From contig CM075938.1 of NCBI GenBank assembly GCA_038030265.1, positions 16,097,009-16,161,008 on the forward strand: a DNA stretch of 64,000 nt, written 5' to 3'. The notes below the pieces were generated by a model. It searched no databases. It saw nothing but the letters and a program-made list of their open reading frames with translations, and was not told the DNA's origin. Shown here in pieces: positions 1-10,010 of the stretch (within the stretch, counting starts at the first letter, position 1; each line of letters begins with the position of its first letter). This DNA is from Corythucha ciliata (taxonomy: Eukaryota; Arthropoda; Insecta; Hemiptera; Tingidae). Made by a program: the position numbers and the translations under genes.

Positions 1-311
1 GAGGGGCGGAGTGCGTTCGGTGGTTCGAGCTGCTGTTCTGCTTGAGGATTTCCGTTGTCATGATGAAAGGATTCCGGAGAGTCATAAGTGGGGTGACAAA
101 AAGAGAAACGGATCTTTTTTCGTTTTGTAGGTTGATTTGGTCTCCTGGAGATGGATGGGACGACATCGATTTCACTTGCCGATTTCGGAACGCCAGATGA
201 CCGCAGTTGATTCACATGCCTTTTCACGACGCACCCATTGTCCAATTCAACAAGGTAATGTAGTTTACCGAGCCGTTGAAGGATAGCTCCAAACTTCCAC
301 CTCTGGTGCGA
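1..311 (-). pseudogene. Gypsy pol: integrase C-terminal domain
   Basis: The minus strand here continues the integrase reading past a frameshift near 311. A stretch with the pattern VELDNGCVVKRHVNQLR is recognisable, typical of the basic C-terminal domain that binds DNA in Ty3/Gypsy integrases. A low-complexity, proline/serine/glutamine-rich tail follows to the window edge. The stop codon and 3' LTR would lie left of position 1. Confidence 0.7.
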
Positions 312-1168
312 TTAATAATTTCGCGATTGAACCCGATCTCCCGCTGAGAAAAACCTGAGCACAGGTTGTTTACAATGTTCTACCTCTGAAGTGTTTAAAA
401 GAGGGGATGAGGTCATCAAGTCCAATCGAGATCGGATCTGTCGGCCCAAGAAAATTTCTGACGGGAATTTTTTCCCTGAGGTTACTGGAGTCACTCGGTA
501 GCGCATAAGAATTGTAGATATCTTGTCCGGCACTGTTCCGAGGGTAGAGGATATGGCTTTCAGCTTGGACCTTAGAGTTCTGACGTGTCGTTCAGCCAAC
601 CCATTTGTTGAAGGATGTGATGGGGATATGAATTGTTCAATTCCATTCGCAGAACACAAATTTCTGAACTCTTGAGACTTAAAAATTGAAGCAGTGTCAG
701 AAACCATCTGGCGAGGGAGACCATTTCGGCTGAGTACGTCTTCTAACATGGAAATCGTTGAAGAAGAAGTGGGAGCAGGAGACTTGGAGGCAATTATCTC
801 AGGCCATTTCGACAGCGCGTCGACGATTAAGAAGAAAAAATGATTTTGAAAAGACCCGGCGAAGTCAATGTGTATGCGCTGCCAAACCTCTTGAGGAGTT
901 TCCCACCGATGAGCAATCTCTTTAGGAGGGTCACTTTTGACTTCAGCGCATGCGGTACATCGCTTGACGAAACGTTCCATGTCCAATCGATTTGCTTCCA
1001 ATAACAATACCGCCTTGTTAAATTTTTCATTCGTACAACACCTTGGTGCGTCTGGTGAAGTTCATTCAGTACGTGAAGTTGAAGCGATTTCAGAATTACT
1101 ATTCTAGTGCCGCGAAAAATCGTACCGTTGTGAAGAGAAAATTCCGCGGAGCTGTTTTTACCTGACAT
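312..1168 (-). pseudogene. Gypsy pol: integrase zinc finger and catalytic core
   Basis: Integrase of copy 1. The HHCC zinc finger is split over two frames. ELHQTHQG (about 1035-1061) supplies the histidines and CTAC (about 939-959) the cysteines. A one-base deletion near 976 separates them. The core keeps the three acidic residues: D in HIDFAG (about 855-872), D in VSDTAS (about 690-707, where DNG is usual) and E in NGLAERH (about 585-604). D-to-E spacing looks one residue short of the usual 35. The frame from 1007 down to 312 is open for 231 codons, but the upstream frameshift makes it a pseudogene. Confidence 0.9.
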
Positions 1169-1334
1169 CAGGTCATTGTACAGTTCGAGACAGTTTGATA
1201 GCGCTGGCTATGGACGAATGCGTTAAGATTGTGTCGGAACGTTGAGAAATGACCATGTTGAACACAGCGAAGTCGTCATCAGTCGTTAGAGAGGAAGAGG
1301 GAAGAGGAGAGCGTGAGAGGTAGTCAACAAGTAC
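1169..1334 (-). pseudogene. Gypsy pol: RNase H deletion junction
   Basis: The RT connection region ends near 1335 (INPQRD). Within a few codons the sequence resumes at VDYLSRSPLP, the motif that normally closes RNase H about 100 or more residues later. RNase H has therefore been lost in an internal deletion. The inter-domain linker then runs toward the integrase zinc finger and meets an in-frame stop near 1170. Confidence 0.7.
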
Positions 1335-1767
1335 TCACCTGTCGCGTTGAGGGTTAATTGCTACGAGCTTAGAATGATCTGGCTTTATGACATCTATTGA
1401 AACAGTATGACCCAAAAATTTCACTTCTGTAACTTTGAACACACACTTTTCCTCATTCAACGTTATTCCTTCGTCGTTCAATCGTTTCAAAACCAATTGA
1501 AGTCTTTCGCCATGTTCGGATTCTGAGGATCCGTAAATTCCTAAGAATCGTGGAGAAGTGTTACAACTCCTGGGATGCCTGCGTGCAAGAATTTTAGTCA
1601 TATTTCTATGGTAAACCACTGGCGCACTATTAACGCTCAACGGAAGTCTATTGAAAACAAATCGCCCAAATGGTGATGAGAATGAAGTTATTTTCTTGAA
1701 TCCTCATCAAGTTTAATCTGATAATATCCACTACGACAATCATTTTTTGAGACTAATTTGGCTCAAG
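1335..1767 (-). pseudogene. Gypsy pol: reverse transcriptase, C-terminal half
   Basis: Contains the RT motifs CRSGYYQIKLDEDS (about 1700-1742), SSPFGRFVFNRLP, then GSSESEH and EVKFLGHTVS. The usual Y/L-x-DD catalytic box is degraded: the first D reads H and a stop follows (near 1537-1550). A frame change lies just before it. The frame 1640-1335 is open for about 100 codons. It is interrupted on the upstream side by the SINE at 1780-2078. Confidence 0.85.
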
Positions 1768-1779
1768 ATAGCTGATGCT

Positions 1780-2078
1780 TTTTTTTTTTTTTTTTGTCGG
1801 GGGCGCCGGGCTTTGAACCCGGCAGGCGCCTAGGCCTCCTTTGGGCTTCTACGCCATACCCAGATCTAACTGTGCACACTTCACACCCGTACTACGCGGG
1901 CGTTTCGGTCGGTGCGCGGTTTGTTGAACGCACACCGCCAGGAACGCCCACACGAAGCCGAGTGTGCCGTGTCACAGCTCGCCGCAGCCTTATAGTGTAA
2001 TGGGCAATGGCTGGAATCGAACCCAGGCCCGCTGAGTTGCGAAGCGAGCATTGTATCCATTACACCATCGAGGCAGGC
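1780..2078 (-). mobile_element. tRNA-derived SINE (copy 1) with 12-bp TSD
   Basis: Reverse-oriented SINE inside the Gypsy RT. Its 5' head (near 2013-2078) has an A-box-like TGGTGTAATGG and a B box GGTTCGATTCC. The body matches the copy at 30881-31171. The 3' end has a T-arm-like hairpin followed by a 17-nt A tail, seen as T on the plus strand at 1778-1795. Target-site duplications of 12 bp with one mismatch flank it: ATAGCTGATGCT at 1768-1779 and ATAGCTGATACT at 2079-2090. RT coding sequence resumes on both sides, which proves insertion into an existing Gypsy copy. Confidence 0.93.
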
Positions 2079-2089
2079 ATAGCTGATAC

Positions 2090-2560
2090 TTACATCGTTC
2101 ACTCCAGGAAACACAACCCGTTCTCTATTAACTGTATTAATTAAGGTGGGTGTAATCCTCACAAATTCTGACCGCTTCAGTTCTCGGTTTTGGTACAACC
2201 AATGTTCCCGCTACCCAATCAGTCAGCTCTTCTGTTCTCGAAATCACTCCAAAAGCTTCCATCCTTTTATGAGCTCCTTCTCAATTTTGTCTCGAATGGG
2301 AAGAGGAATCCTTAGAGGTGACCTGATACTGTATTCGGTCTAGCTCCTTCATTTATAACTGAATCTTATAGGTATAATTCATCGTTCCAATACCATTGAA
2401 CAAGTTTGGAAACAATCGTTTGATTTTTCCTTTAAAATCATACAGCGAAACATTGTCAATTCTTCCAGTTAGTCCCAATTTATCAATAACTCGACGACTT
2501 AATAGTGGAAGCTCCCGTGTGCCCCGTTATGTTTTCATAAATGCATTTCGATTTGTGACG
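2090..2560 (-). pseudogene. Gypsy pol: pre-RT linker and RT N-terminal part
   Basis: Shows RRVIDKLGL-like linker sequence, then RIPLPIRDKIEKEL, GVISRTEE, LVVPKP and VNRERVVFPGVND. This is the conserved run before RT motif A in K02A2.6-like Gypsy elements. At least two frameshifts and a stop disrupt it. Homology fades above about 2560. No protease DTG motif or gag is found upstream. Confidence 0.8.
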
Positions 2561-2960
2561 ATTTTTTTCACCTGGCACCATGTTCAATCCATGGCACCAT
2601 GTTCTGAACATTGAACAAAAACGGTTTATTTAATGTCGAGAATGATCTGTATTTATATTTATTTCATGTCGAGAAAAGAAAGCTCACTTTCACTAAAAAA
2701 TGTTTTATTTCGAGACCGCAGTTTCAGCTTATCGTCATCTTCAAACTAAACAATCCAACAAGAAACACGACAAACAATCAAAGATTTAAAATTTATAGGA
2801 GGTCAACAACTCAAAACTTTCCAAGTCAATGAAAAACATTAACTGACGAGATGGTGACTATTGGAGATGAACGGATGAACTATCCGAGATGGAGATGAAC
2901 GCTCCTCCCTCTCCACTACCGGCGCATAAGCCCAAGGCCGAACGTTGACAGGGGCCGAGA
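2561..2960. other. Unassigned stretch between two retroelements
   Basis: AT-rich sequence with no recognisable coding potential. A short direct repeat (GGCACCATGTT near 2574-2600) is present. It could be untranslated sequence of either neighbouring retroelement; I cannot assign it. Confidence 0.4.
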
Positions 2961-3400
2961 TCAAACGATTTTACAAGCATCAGCGATTTGGTTCAAGCAT
3001 CCATCCCCGTATTCCGATGCATGACGAGTTATTTCCAAGAACTCCAGCCACGTAAGCTTCGGACCTTTCTTTTGGGCATGCAAAAGCCTCACTCCGCCCT
3101 CTGAAGCATCAAATGGGTGTCCTGTGGGCCAACAAGTGGTTCTTATAAACTCGGTAGGGCGAGTTGAGGGCGGCAAATGTTCCCGAAGGCGCACTACAAG
3201 CTTACGACCAGTTTGGCCCACAAACACGGCCGACTCACAACTACACCACAAGGCATACACCCTCGACTTCTCAAAAATGGTGGAGATGGTGGTGGGCGGT
3301 CACGAAATAAAACTTTTTTTAGTGGGAGTGACCTTTCTTATCCCGACATCAAATTGTTGGATGATCCACACTTCCAGCCTAATATTTTTATTAACACGGT
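2961..3400 (-). pseudogene. Penelope-like element, GIY-YIG endonuclease end
   Basis: The minus-strand frame reads a linker (RKVTPTKKSFIS), a TGA stop at 3300-3302, then VYALWCSCESAVFVGQTGRK and RLREH. This is the pattern of the GIY-YIG nuclease at the C-terminus of Penelope-like retroelements (Y...C..C...VY/FVGQTGR...R...EH). TGHPFD follows, as in that family. The tail ends near 2961. RT is missing, so only the 3' end of an element survives. A GIY-YIG gene of other origin is less likely because of the cysteine-rich linker. Confidence 0.75.
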
Positions 3401-3450
3401 TATTTTATTTTCAAACTATAAAGCCGCCTTTACATGCAAGCTTTAAAACG

Positions 3451-3531
3451 CTGAGCTGTGGGCATCAACCAATCTGAGTGCTCCTAGTCCACAGCGTGGA
3501 GCGCTCCGATTGGTTGAAGCCCACAGCTCAG
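3451..3531. repeat. Inverted repeat, 34-nt arms
   Basis: Arms 3451-3484 and 3498-3531 pair almost perfectly (CTGAGCTGTGGGC with GCCCACAGCTCAG, then the CCAATC/GATTGG segment), around a 13-nt spacer. The hairpin is probably a small MITE or a remnant of one. No target duplication was found. Confidence 0.8.
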
Positions 3532-3599
3532 ATTTATAAGGCTCGTTTCACACATACGTGGTTTTCCGAGGCGTGGTTGCTACGCGGCGCGAACGCGGT

Positions 3600-3680
3600 G
3601 GGTGCCTCGCATGTCTGAACCGAAATTCGGTTTCTACGCGGCAGCGGTTTGGTTTCTCAGTTCACTCATGCGAGGCACCC
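3600..3680. repeat. Inverted repeat, 14-nt perfect arms
   Basis: GGGTGCCTCGCATG at 3600-3613 is the exact reverse complement of CATGCGAGGCACCC at 3667-3680. A small palindrome (ACCGAAATTCGGT) lies between. The flank at about 3538 resembles the start of other MITEs (AAGGCTCGTTTCACAC), but no matching right end was found. Confidence 0.65.
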
Positions 3681-3904
3681 GCGAGGGGAAACTTCATTGG
3701 CTCCAGGCATTTTTAGAGCAAACTTGAAGCTTTAAACTGTGAAGTGCATTGCCCAATGAGTTACATTCCGGTAAGAAAGCTTTTTCTTTAAACCATCAAA
3801 CCCTCCAACGGTACCAGGGGTTTTCTTCGGCTCCGTGGCCGAATAGTAAGGTACAATTTTAAAACTGGGGACCGATTTTCCATCTACCTTTTATTTTATT
3901 CTTT

Positions 3905-4376
3905 TTCAGTGTATATCTATTCTATTCTTAAGAAGATTCTCCCGTGTATGTTGCTGAAGAGCAGGTGATTTTCACATTCGCTGAAGAAGAGAAAAAGTTT
4001 GACCCTGTTTCTACCGTTCACTTGAAATCGTTAAAGAACTCCTGGCGCTTCATCCTACTTGAGCCCAAAAATTGACAGAGTGAACCTAGGGATACTGGGA
4101 CCTGGAGCCTTCGTCGACTCCAGTTTCTCATACCAGTACAGACGCTACATTATTAGGACTGTGGACTGATTTTTCGTATGCATTTCGTTGTACTTTTTTT
4201 CAGTGTTTGTCTCTTCTCAAGTGCATTGTTCCGCACACGCTGTCGAAGAAGAGGTCTTGCCCATTCGCTAAAGAAGGGAAAGAGAATGACCTTGTTTCTA
4301 CCGTTCAAATTGAAATCTGTAAAGAAGAACTGCTTTCTTCATCCTACTTGAGCCCGAACAACAGCAGAGTGAGTAG
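3905..4376 (+). repeat. Two tandem exon-like units, ~290-bp period
   Basis: Unit 1 (about 3905-4075) and unit 2 (about 4193-4376) are diverged copies. Each begins after a polypyrimidine tract and TTTCAG, and ends before a GTGA donor-like site (GTGAAC, GTGAGT). Unit 2 reads open without a stop from the acceptor to the donor (about 57 codons). Unit 1 is open for about 50 codons in another frame and then reaches a stop. The second half is best conserved (VSTV followed by a K/E-rich stretch). They could be duplicated exons of an unknown gene or transposon. No homologue is recognised. The end of unit 2 is the left edge of the duplication below. Confidence 0.45.
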
Positions 4377-4842
4377 GACGACATAATAAAGAAGTCATCA
4401 TGAAGGTGTAAATTGATCTATCGTTCAGAATTTTCCCCACTGTTTGGTACCTAGTATAGCAAGATATTCAACAACAATCCGAAATGCTTTCGGAATAAAA
4501 ACGAACAAATATTCTGGATTTCGATTACCCCCATCCGATACCCCGCTTACACCATGGGATTTGGAATCTTATATTTTTTATGGCCTCCTATGAAACTTAT
4601 TTATAGGCTTGAGGAGACAAAAAACTACACAGGCTACTTAAGCCGGTAAATTTCAATTCTGATTTTCCTCGAATTTTAAATTTGTATGTAAATACTAGTT
4701 ATTTAACACTTTAAGTAATTTAAAATTCGAGCAAAGTCAAATTAAAAAGCATTGGCCCGAGTCGTTAGCTTGAGTTCATCTGGCTCCGGTCGAAATAAGG
4801 GGGGGGGGGGTCATACACGACCGAGCCAAGGTCATACTTCCG

Positions 4843-5113
4843 TTACATGATTACACTCCGAACTACGACTGAAGAGGTCCTGGCATGGAGAATCTCCTCC
4901 TTGAAGCAGGTCCAAACAGCCCGGCGCGGCGTCATCCCCACACACATGGGGAGGCCGAGCGAAGGGGAAGGCTCCGTGGATGGGCTCTGTGGATTTTGGC
5001 CGGGCCTCTTGAAACTTACACACATGCGGCGGAATATGAATAGGCGCGAGGCCATTTGGCTTGTCTGCTCCGCCGCAATTGTGGGCCTTTTAGGTTCCAT
5101 AATGGGACCATAA
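4843..5113. other. Uncharacterised GC-rich open block, copy A
   Basis: A GC-rich island that is open on both strands: 88 codons on plus (4847-5113) and 85 on minus (5100-4843). The same block is in copy B (8469-8726). There the plus frame is cut by a TGA replacing a TGG, while the minus frame stays open with two substitutions. If either is coding, the minus frame is the better candidate. I recognise no domain. It may simply be part of an old repeat. Confidence 0.3.
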
Positions 5114-5417
5114 AAAGTGAACTATTCCAAATGCTTTGCGCGTAAAACAGTGAGGGGATAATGGGATAATAGGAGGGGGGAATGTACTTGTATGCCCCCT
5201 AAAGGGGCAGTTCCCTATGTGTTTCCTCGACTCCCCTCCAATCGTACCTCGCCAACATAGCATTGCGTGTGTAGGCATAAATTATCCCCAAATTTCTAGG
5301 TTTCAGGGTCGTACTCAGCATTCACGGGCACCGTGGAACATCATTGGGCGGGCCCATAGCAGGTTGACTCCCTCCCCCCCTCTAAGTTCAGTTGAAAAAG
5401 CATCAACATAATAAAGG

Positions 5418-5574
5418 AGCGCGCCTCGATGGTGTAATGGATACAATGCTCGCTTCGCAACCCAGCGGGCCTGGGTTCGAATTCAGCCATTGCTCATTAC
5501 ACTATAAGGCTGCGGCGAGCTGTGACACGGCACACCCGGCTTCGCGCGGGCGTTCCCGGCGATGTGCGTTCAAC
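5418..5574 (+). mobile_element. tRNA-derived SINE (copy 2), 3'-truncated
   Basis: Starts AGCGCGCCTCG, followed by the A-box-like TGGTGTAATGG and the B box GGTTCGAATTC, like the copy at 30881. It stops after GTGCGTTCAAC, so the 3' half and tail are missing. Copy B has about 90 bp of different sequence (9041-9132) at this position and no SINE. Flanks rejoin at GCTGACGTGGCG. No clear TSD, consistent with a deletion across the insertion. Confidence 0.88.
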
Positions 5575-5892
5575 GCTGACGTGGCGAAATTATGAATTTT
5601 AATATAAATAAATAAGACCCATAGAATTAGTTTTTTTTGGAGCCAGCCCCACGACATTGATTTTCAATGAGCAAACGCCACGAAAATTAATTTTTGAAAA
5701 AACCAGAGCCACCAAAATGGCTTTTCGAGCGAGCTAAAACAGCCGAATATGTTTTTTTTTTTAAATTTATTTATTAGCAACACCCCTAAATTTCATTTAG
5801 GAAAAGTCATACCCGACAATTTGTTTTTTGTTGAGTGAGTCACACACGCATGGGGGGGGGGAGGGACCGAATCCCACGATATTGGTTTTTAA

Positions 5893-6285
5893 GGGGGAGT
5901 TATACATGTGTTTCCTCGACCCCCCTCCAATCATACCTCGCCTACTCCGCGTTACGGAAATTAACGCCGTATTTCTGCACCAATCGTGGACTTCAAGGGC
6001 TCATTTAAATCTTCAGGAAATTCCGCACAAGCGTACGATCTTGCTTTCGTTATAAGTCGTCGAAAGAGTGTGAATTTTCAAGGTAAAAGTTTGTGTGCGT
6101 TTTACAGTTATTTTAGGGATGAAATATGAAAAAGGAAGATCGTACGCTTGTGCGGAATTTCCTGAAGATTTAAATGAGCCCTTGAAGTCCACGATTGGTG
6201 CAGAAATACGGCGGTAATTTCCGTAACGCGGAGTAGGCGAGGTTAGATCGGAGGGGGGTCGAGGAATCACATGTACAACTCCCCC
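5893..6285. mobile_element. TTAA-type MITE with ~170-bp TIRs
   Basis: A 393-bp foldback MITE. It begins GGGGGAGTT and ends AACTCCCCC, with terminal inverted repeats of about 170 bp. It is flanked by TTAA at 5889-5892 and 6286-6289. Copy B has the empty site (TTTGTAATAGG near 9437-9447), which differs from the expected pre-insertion sequence by one base. A TA-type target gives the same fit. TTAA points to piggyBac-like or another TTAA-specific transposase, but none is encoded here. Relatives: 22162-22536, and partial copies near 5200, 6571, 8827, 9717 and 17909. Confidence 0.92.
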
Positions 6286-6587
6286 TTAATAGGACACAAT
6301 GGCTGAAAACTGCCAGGAAATGTGAGAAATTATTGACACATTTCAAACATTGCCTGATTTCCCATTATGCCTGTAACATATTTTTGTTCCAAGAAGAGGT
6401 GGTCGAATATTGTTGTGTGGGGTGGAGGTGCCCCATAACGCACGCACAAAAATTGAGGATTTCTCTGGTCTAATATCCAAAGTAAGAATAATGTTGGGTG
6501 CCGAATCCGGCTCACGGGCCATCGAGGGTAAAGTACCCGGTTGATCCCCTCTGCTTACGGGCCCGCAAGTCCTCATTTAAGTCTCCA

Positions 6588-7880
6588 CACTGGGAAAAAA
6601 AGAGGCACTTTCTCGGTTAATTTTAACTGAGAAATCTCGGTAAAATGTTTGCAACCGTCACGAGTCTGTAATGTCAACCGACAAGCTTGATACGGTTGAA
6701 TGCACGTCTTGACTCGGTTAACGCATGTTGTCGGTAAAATGTTTGCAACCGTCATGAGTTGGTAAAGTCTACCGACAAGCTTGATACGGATAAATGCACT
6801 CGGTTAGCGCATATTGTCGGTAAAATGTTTGCAACCGAGTATGACGGTCAAGCCACAAACACGGTTAAGCACATGATCCCAGTCAGTTGAGACATATCTG
6901 TTGAATGAACCACTAGACGGTTAACTCCAACCGTTACTTTACGGTAGATTCTTTCGACCCATAACTCCCTTGTCTGTTACAGCAACTGTCTAACATCGGT
7001 GAAAGCTGACCGTATACTCGGTAATCACAGCCGTGTCAGGCGGTTAGTCCAACAGTGTGTTTACGGTAGTGGCGAACCGAATTTTGGATATTATACGGTA
7101 GCATCAACCGAAAAAAAAACGGTAAAATTCTACTGTCATGACGGTTGCATCAACGGTTACTCAACGGTAAAAAAGGTATCTCTACTCGGTTAAGAAACAC
7201 CGTCTTGAGTCTGGTGTCAACCGTGAAATAACGGTATATACTACCGTCGGTATACGGTACAATATACCGTTTCTACTGTGGTACAAACGGTAATTTGTCA
7301 CCGACTTTCTCGGTATGTGCTTCCACTTTTCACGGTTAGCCTTACTGATTCTTTACGGCCAAATTTGCCGCAAAAAATGGTTGAGCCGAGCGTCAGAGGT
7401 AAACCGCAGATTAAATTTCCATTTCAAATCCTGATTTCTCTCGACGCTCGGTTCAGCCTTTCTTGTGGCCCGTTTGAGACCCTAAAAAAAAAATTTGAGT
7501 TACCGTGAAAGTGAGTGTTCTGAAATTCTGTTATTGGTAAAAAAATATTAAAATTGGAAATGGGATGAACGTAAATTTTAGTTCACATGCGAAGAAGTCG
7601 TGAAAGAAGAAACACGAAATATATTCAAACATAGTACAAAACAATAAGTAGAAAATTCACCACCGTCATTTCAATTCACCGTCATTGAATTCTGCTTTAC
7701 CGTCACTTCGCTCGGTTTTACCGTCATTCATCTCGGTAACACGACCGCTCAACTCGGCTTTACCGTCATTCAACTCGGTAACATGGTCTCTCAACTCGGT
7801 TTCACCGTCATTCAATCGTGTAGTCGCTCAGCTTCCACTCTTGCAAAAGAATTTTAACATATTCATCCATTTCGGAGTCA
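6588..7880. mobile_element. CGGT/ACCG-rich block; probable CMC-type transposon end
   Basis: Begins CACTGGGAAAAAAAGAGG at 6588, exactly where copy A stops matching copy B. By eye about 55 CGGT or ACCG tetramers occur to 7810, against roughly 10 expected by chance, often as CGGTTA, CGGTAAA or CAACCG. The right third (7660-7830) is a ~40-bp period repeat built on ACCGTCATTCAACTCGG. CACTG termini and dense subterminal repeats in both orientations are hallmarks of CMC (EnSpm/Chapaev) transposons. The matching CAGTG right end is not seen, and no transposase frame exists, so the class is inferred. Confidence 0.55.
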
Positions 7881-7886
7881 CAAGTT

Positions 7887-9735
7887 CTTGTTTCTACCGT
7901 TCAAATTGAAATCTGTAAAGAAGAACTGCTTTCTTCATCCTACTTGAGCCCGAACAACAGCAGAGTGAGTAGGACGACATAATCAAGAAAGTCATCATGA
8001 AGGTGTATTGATCTATCGTTCAGAATTTTCCCCACTGTTTGGTACCTAGTATAGCAAGGTATTTGACAACAATTCGAAATGCTTTCGGAATAAAAACGAA
8101 CAAATATTCTGGATTTCGATTACCCCCATCCGATACCCCGCTTAAACCGTTTTACGGTGAGGTAGGGTTCACGCGCATGGGATTTTGAATCTTACATTTT
8201 TTATGGCCTCCTATGAAACTTATTCATAGGTTTGAGGAGACAAAAAACTACACAGGCTACTTAAGCCGGTAAATTTCAATTCTGACTTTCCTCGAATTTT
8301 AAATTTGTATGAAAATACTAGTTATTTTACACTTTAAGTAATTTAAAATTCGAGCAAAGTCAAATTAAAAAGCAGTTGGCCCGAGTCGTTAGCTTGAGTC
8401 CATTTGGCTCCGGTCCAAATAAGGAGGGGGGGGGAGTCACACACGACCGAGCCAAGGTCATACTTCCGTTACATGATTACACTCCGAACTACGAATGAAG
8501 AGGTCCTGGCATGGAGAATCTCCTCCTTGAAGCAGGTCCAAACAGCCCGGCGCGGCGTCATCCCCACACACATGGGGAGGCCGAGCGAAGGGGAAGGCTC
8601 CGTGGATGGGCTCTGTGGATTTTGGCCGGGCCTCTTGAAACTTCCACACATGCGGCGGAATATGAATAGGCGCGAGGCCATTTGACTTGTTTGCTCCGCC
8701 GCGATTGTGGGCCTTTTAGGTTCCATAATGGGACCATAAAAAGTGAACTATTCCAAATGCTTTGCGCGTAAAACGGTGAGGGAATAATGGGATAATAGGA
8801 GGGGGGAATGTACTTGTATGCCCCCTAAAGGGGCAGTTCACTATGTGTTTCCTCGACTCCCCTCCAATCGTACCTCGACAACATAGCATTGCGCGTGTAG
8901 GCATAAATTATCCCCAAATTTCTAGGTTTCAGGGTCGTACTCAGCATTCACGGGCACCGTGGAACATCATTGGGCGGGCCCATAGCAGGTTGACTCCCCC
9001 CTCTCTAAGTTCAGGTGAAAAAGCATCAACATAATAAAGGAAAACAGCACTATGGTCGTTGGCCAACATGATGAGCTATCTTTCCGATGTGTTTTTCAGT
9101 GATCCAACCCCGACAAATCGGTATTGAGAAGGCTGACGTGGCGAAATTATGAATTTTAGTATAAATAGACCCACAGAATTAGTTTTTTTTGGAGCCAGCC
9201 CCACGACATTGATTTTCAATGAGCAAACGCCACGATAATTAATTTTTGAAAAAACCAGAGCCACCAAAATGGCTTTTCGAGCGAGCTAAAACAGCCGAAT
9301 ATGTTTTTTTTTTTAAATTTATTTATTAGCATCACCCCTAAATTTCATTTAGGAAAAGTCATACCCGACAACTTGTCTTTTGTTGAGTGAGTCACACACG
9401 CAAGGGGGGGAGGGAACCGAATCCCACGATATTGGTTTGTAATAGGACACAATGCCTGAAAACTGCCAGGAAATGTGAGAAATTATTGACACGTTTCAAA
9501 CATTGCCTGATTTCCCACTATGCCTGTAACATATTTTTGTTCCAAGAAGAGGTGGTCGAATATTGTTGTGTGGGGTGGAGGTGCCCCATAACCCACGCAC
9601 AAAAATTTTTCTGGTCTAATATCCAAAGTGAGAATATTGTTGGATGCCGAATCCGGCTCACGGGCCCTCGAGGGTAAAGTACCCGGTTGATCCCCTCTGA
9701 CTACGGGCCCGCAAGTCCTCATTTAATTCTCCAGG
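7887..9735 (+). repeat. Direct duplication, copy B
   Basis: Second copy of 4294-6587. The left edge falls inside the exon-like unit (CTTGTTTCTACC). It lacks the SINE and the TTAA MITE of copy A and so provides their empty sites. It has a short insert near 8148-8173 and keeps about 90 bp (9041-9132) that copy A lost. To the right it continues into a TTAA MITE remnant (to 10010), which in copy A is interrupted at 6587. Confidence 0.9.
8469..8726. other. Uncharacterised GC-rich open block, copy B
   Basis: Copy B of the island at 4843-5113. The minus frame remains open for 85 codons with two amino-acid changes. The plus frame, which can be read from 8404, stops after 93 codons at the TGA near 8683. 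No family is recognised. Confidence 0.3.
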
Positions 9736-10010
9736 AAACGCGCATACGATCTTGTTTTCCTAAATAAGTCGTCAAAAGAGCGTGAATTATCAAGGTAAAA
9801 GTTTAAGATGGTTTTAGTGTTATTTCAGGGGTGAAACACGAAATATTAAGATCGCACGCGCGTCCAGAATTTCCTAGAGATAAATCTCCGTCTAAAAATG
9901 AGCCATTGAAATCCAAGATTGGTGCAGAAATACAGCTATAATTCACGCAATACCGAGTGTAGGTGAGGTACAATTGGAGGGGGTCGAGGAAACACAAGGG
10001 AAACTCCCAC
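9717..10010. mobile_element. TTAA MITE remnant (5'-truncated)
   Basis: Matches the inner left arm, centre and right arm of the MITE at 5893-6285 with many differences. It ends AAACTCCCAC followed by TTAA at 10011-10014. The outer left arm is missing. A short start of the same remnant is at 6571-6587 in copy A, cut by the CACTG-starting insert. Confidence 0.75.

Larger units (their letters stand above)
1..2560 (-). mobile_element. Ty3/Gypsy retrotransposon, decayed pol (copy 1)
   Basis: Minus-strand remains of a Ty3/Gypsy pol polyprotein, running from a pre-RT linker near 2560 down to the integrase C-terminal domain at the window edge, so the 3' end lies outside. Read 5' to 3' on the minus strand it holds a protease-RT linker, RT fingers/palm, a SINE interruption, the rest of RT, a junction where RNase H is missing, integrase zinc finger, integrase core and C-terminal domain. 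Frameshifts and stops occur throughout, so it cannot make protein. The domain order (RT before integrase) and motif style match Ty3/Gypsy elements annotated as K02A2.6-like in many animals. No LTR is visible on the right side, so the 5' end is truncated. Confidence 0.9.
4294..6587 (+). repeat. Direct duplication, copy A
   Basis: Copy A of a large direct duplication; copy B is 7887-9735. Long blocks match with only scattered substitutions, for example about 4840-5110 versus 8466-8736. Copy A differs by three events: a truncated SINE replacing about 90 bp (5418-5574), a 393-bp TTAA MITE (5893-6285), and a CGGT-rich insert at its right end. Both copies contain an imperfect inverted repeat (about 4661-4682 and 4717-4738) built on TCCTCGAATTTTAAATT. 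Confidence 0.9.
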
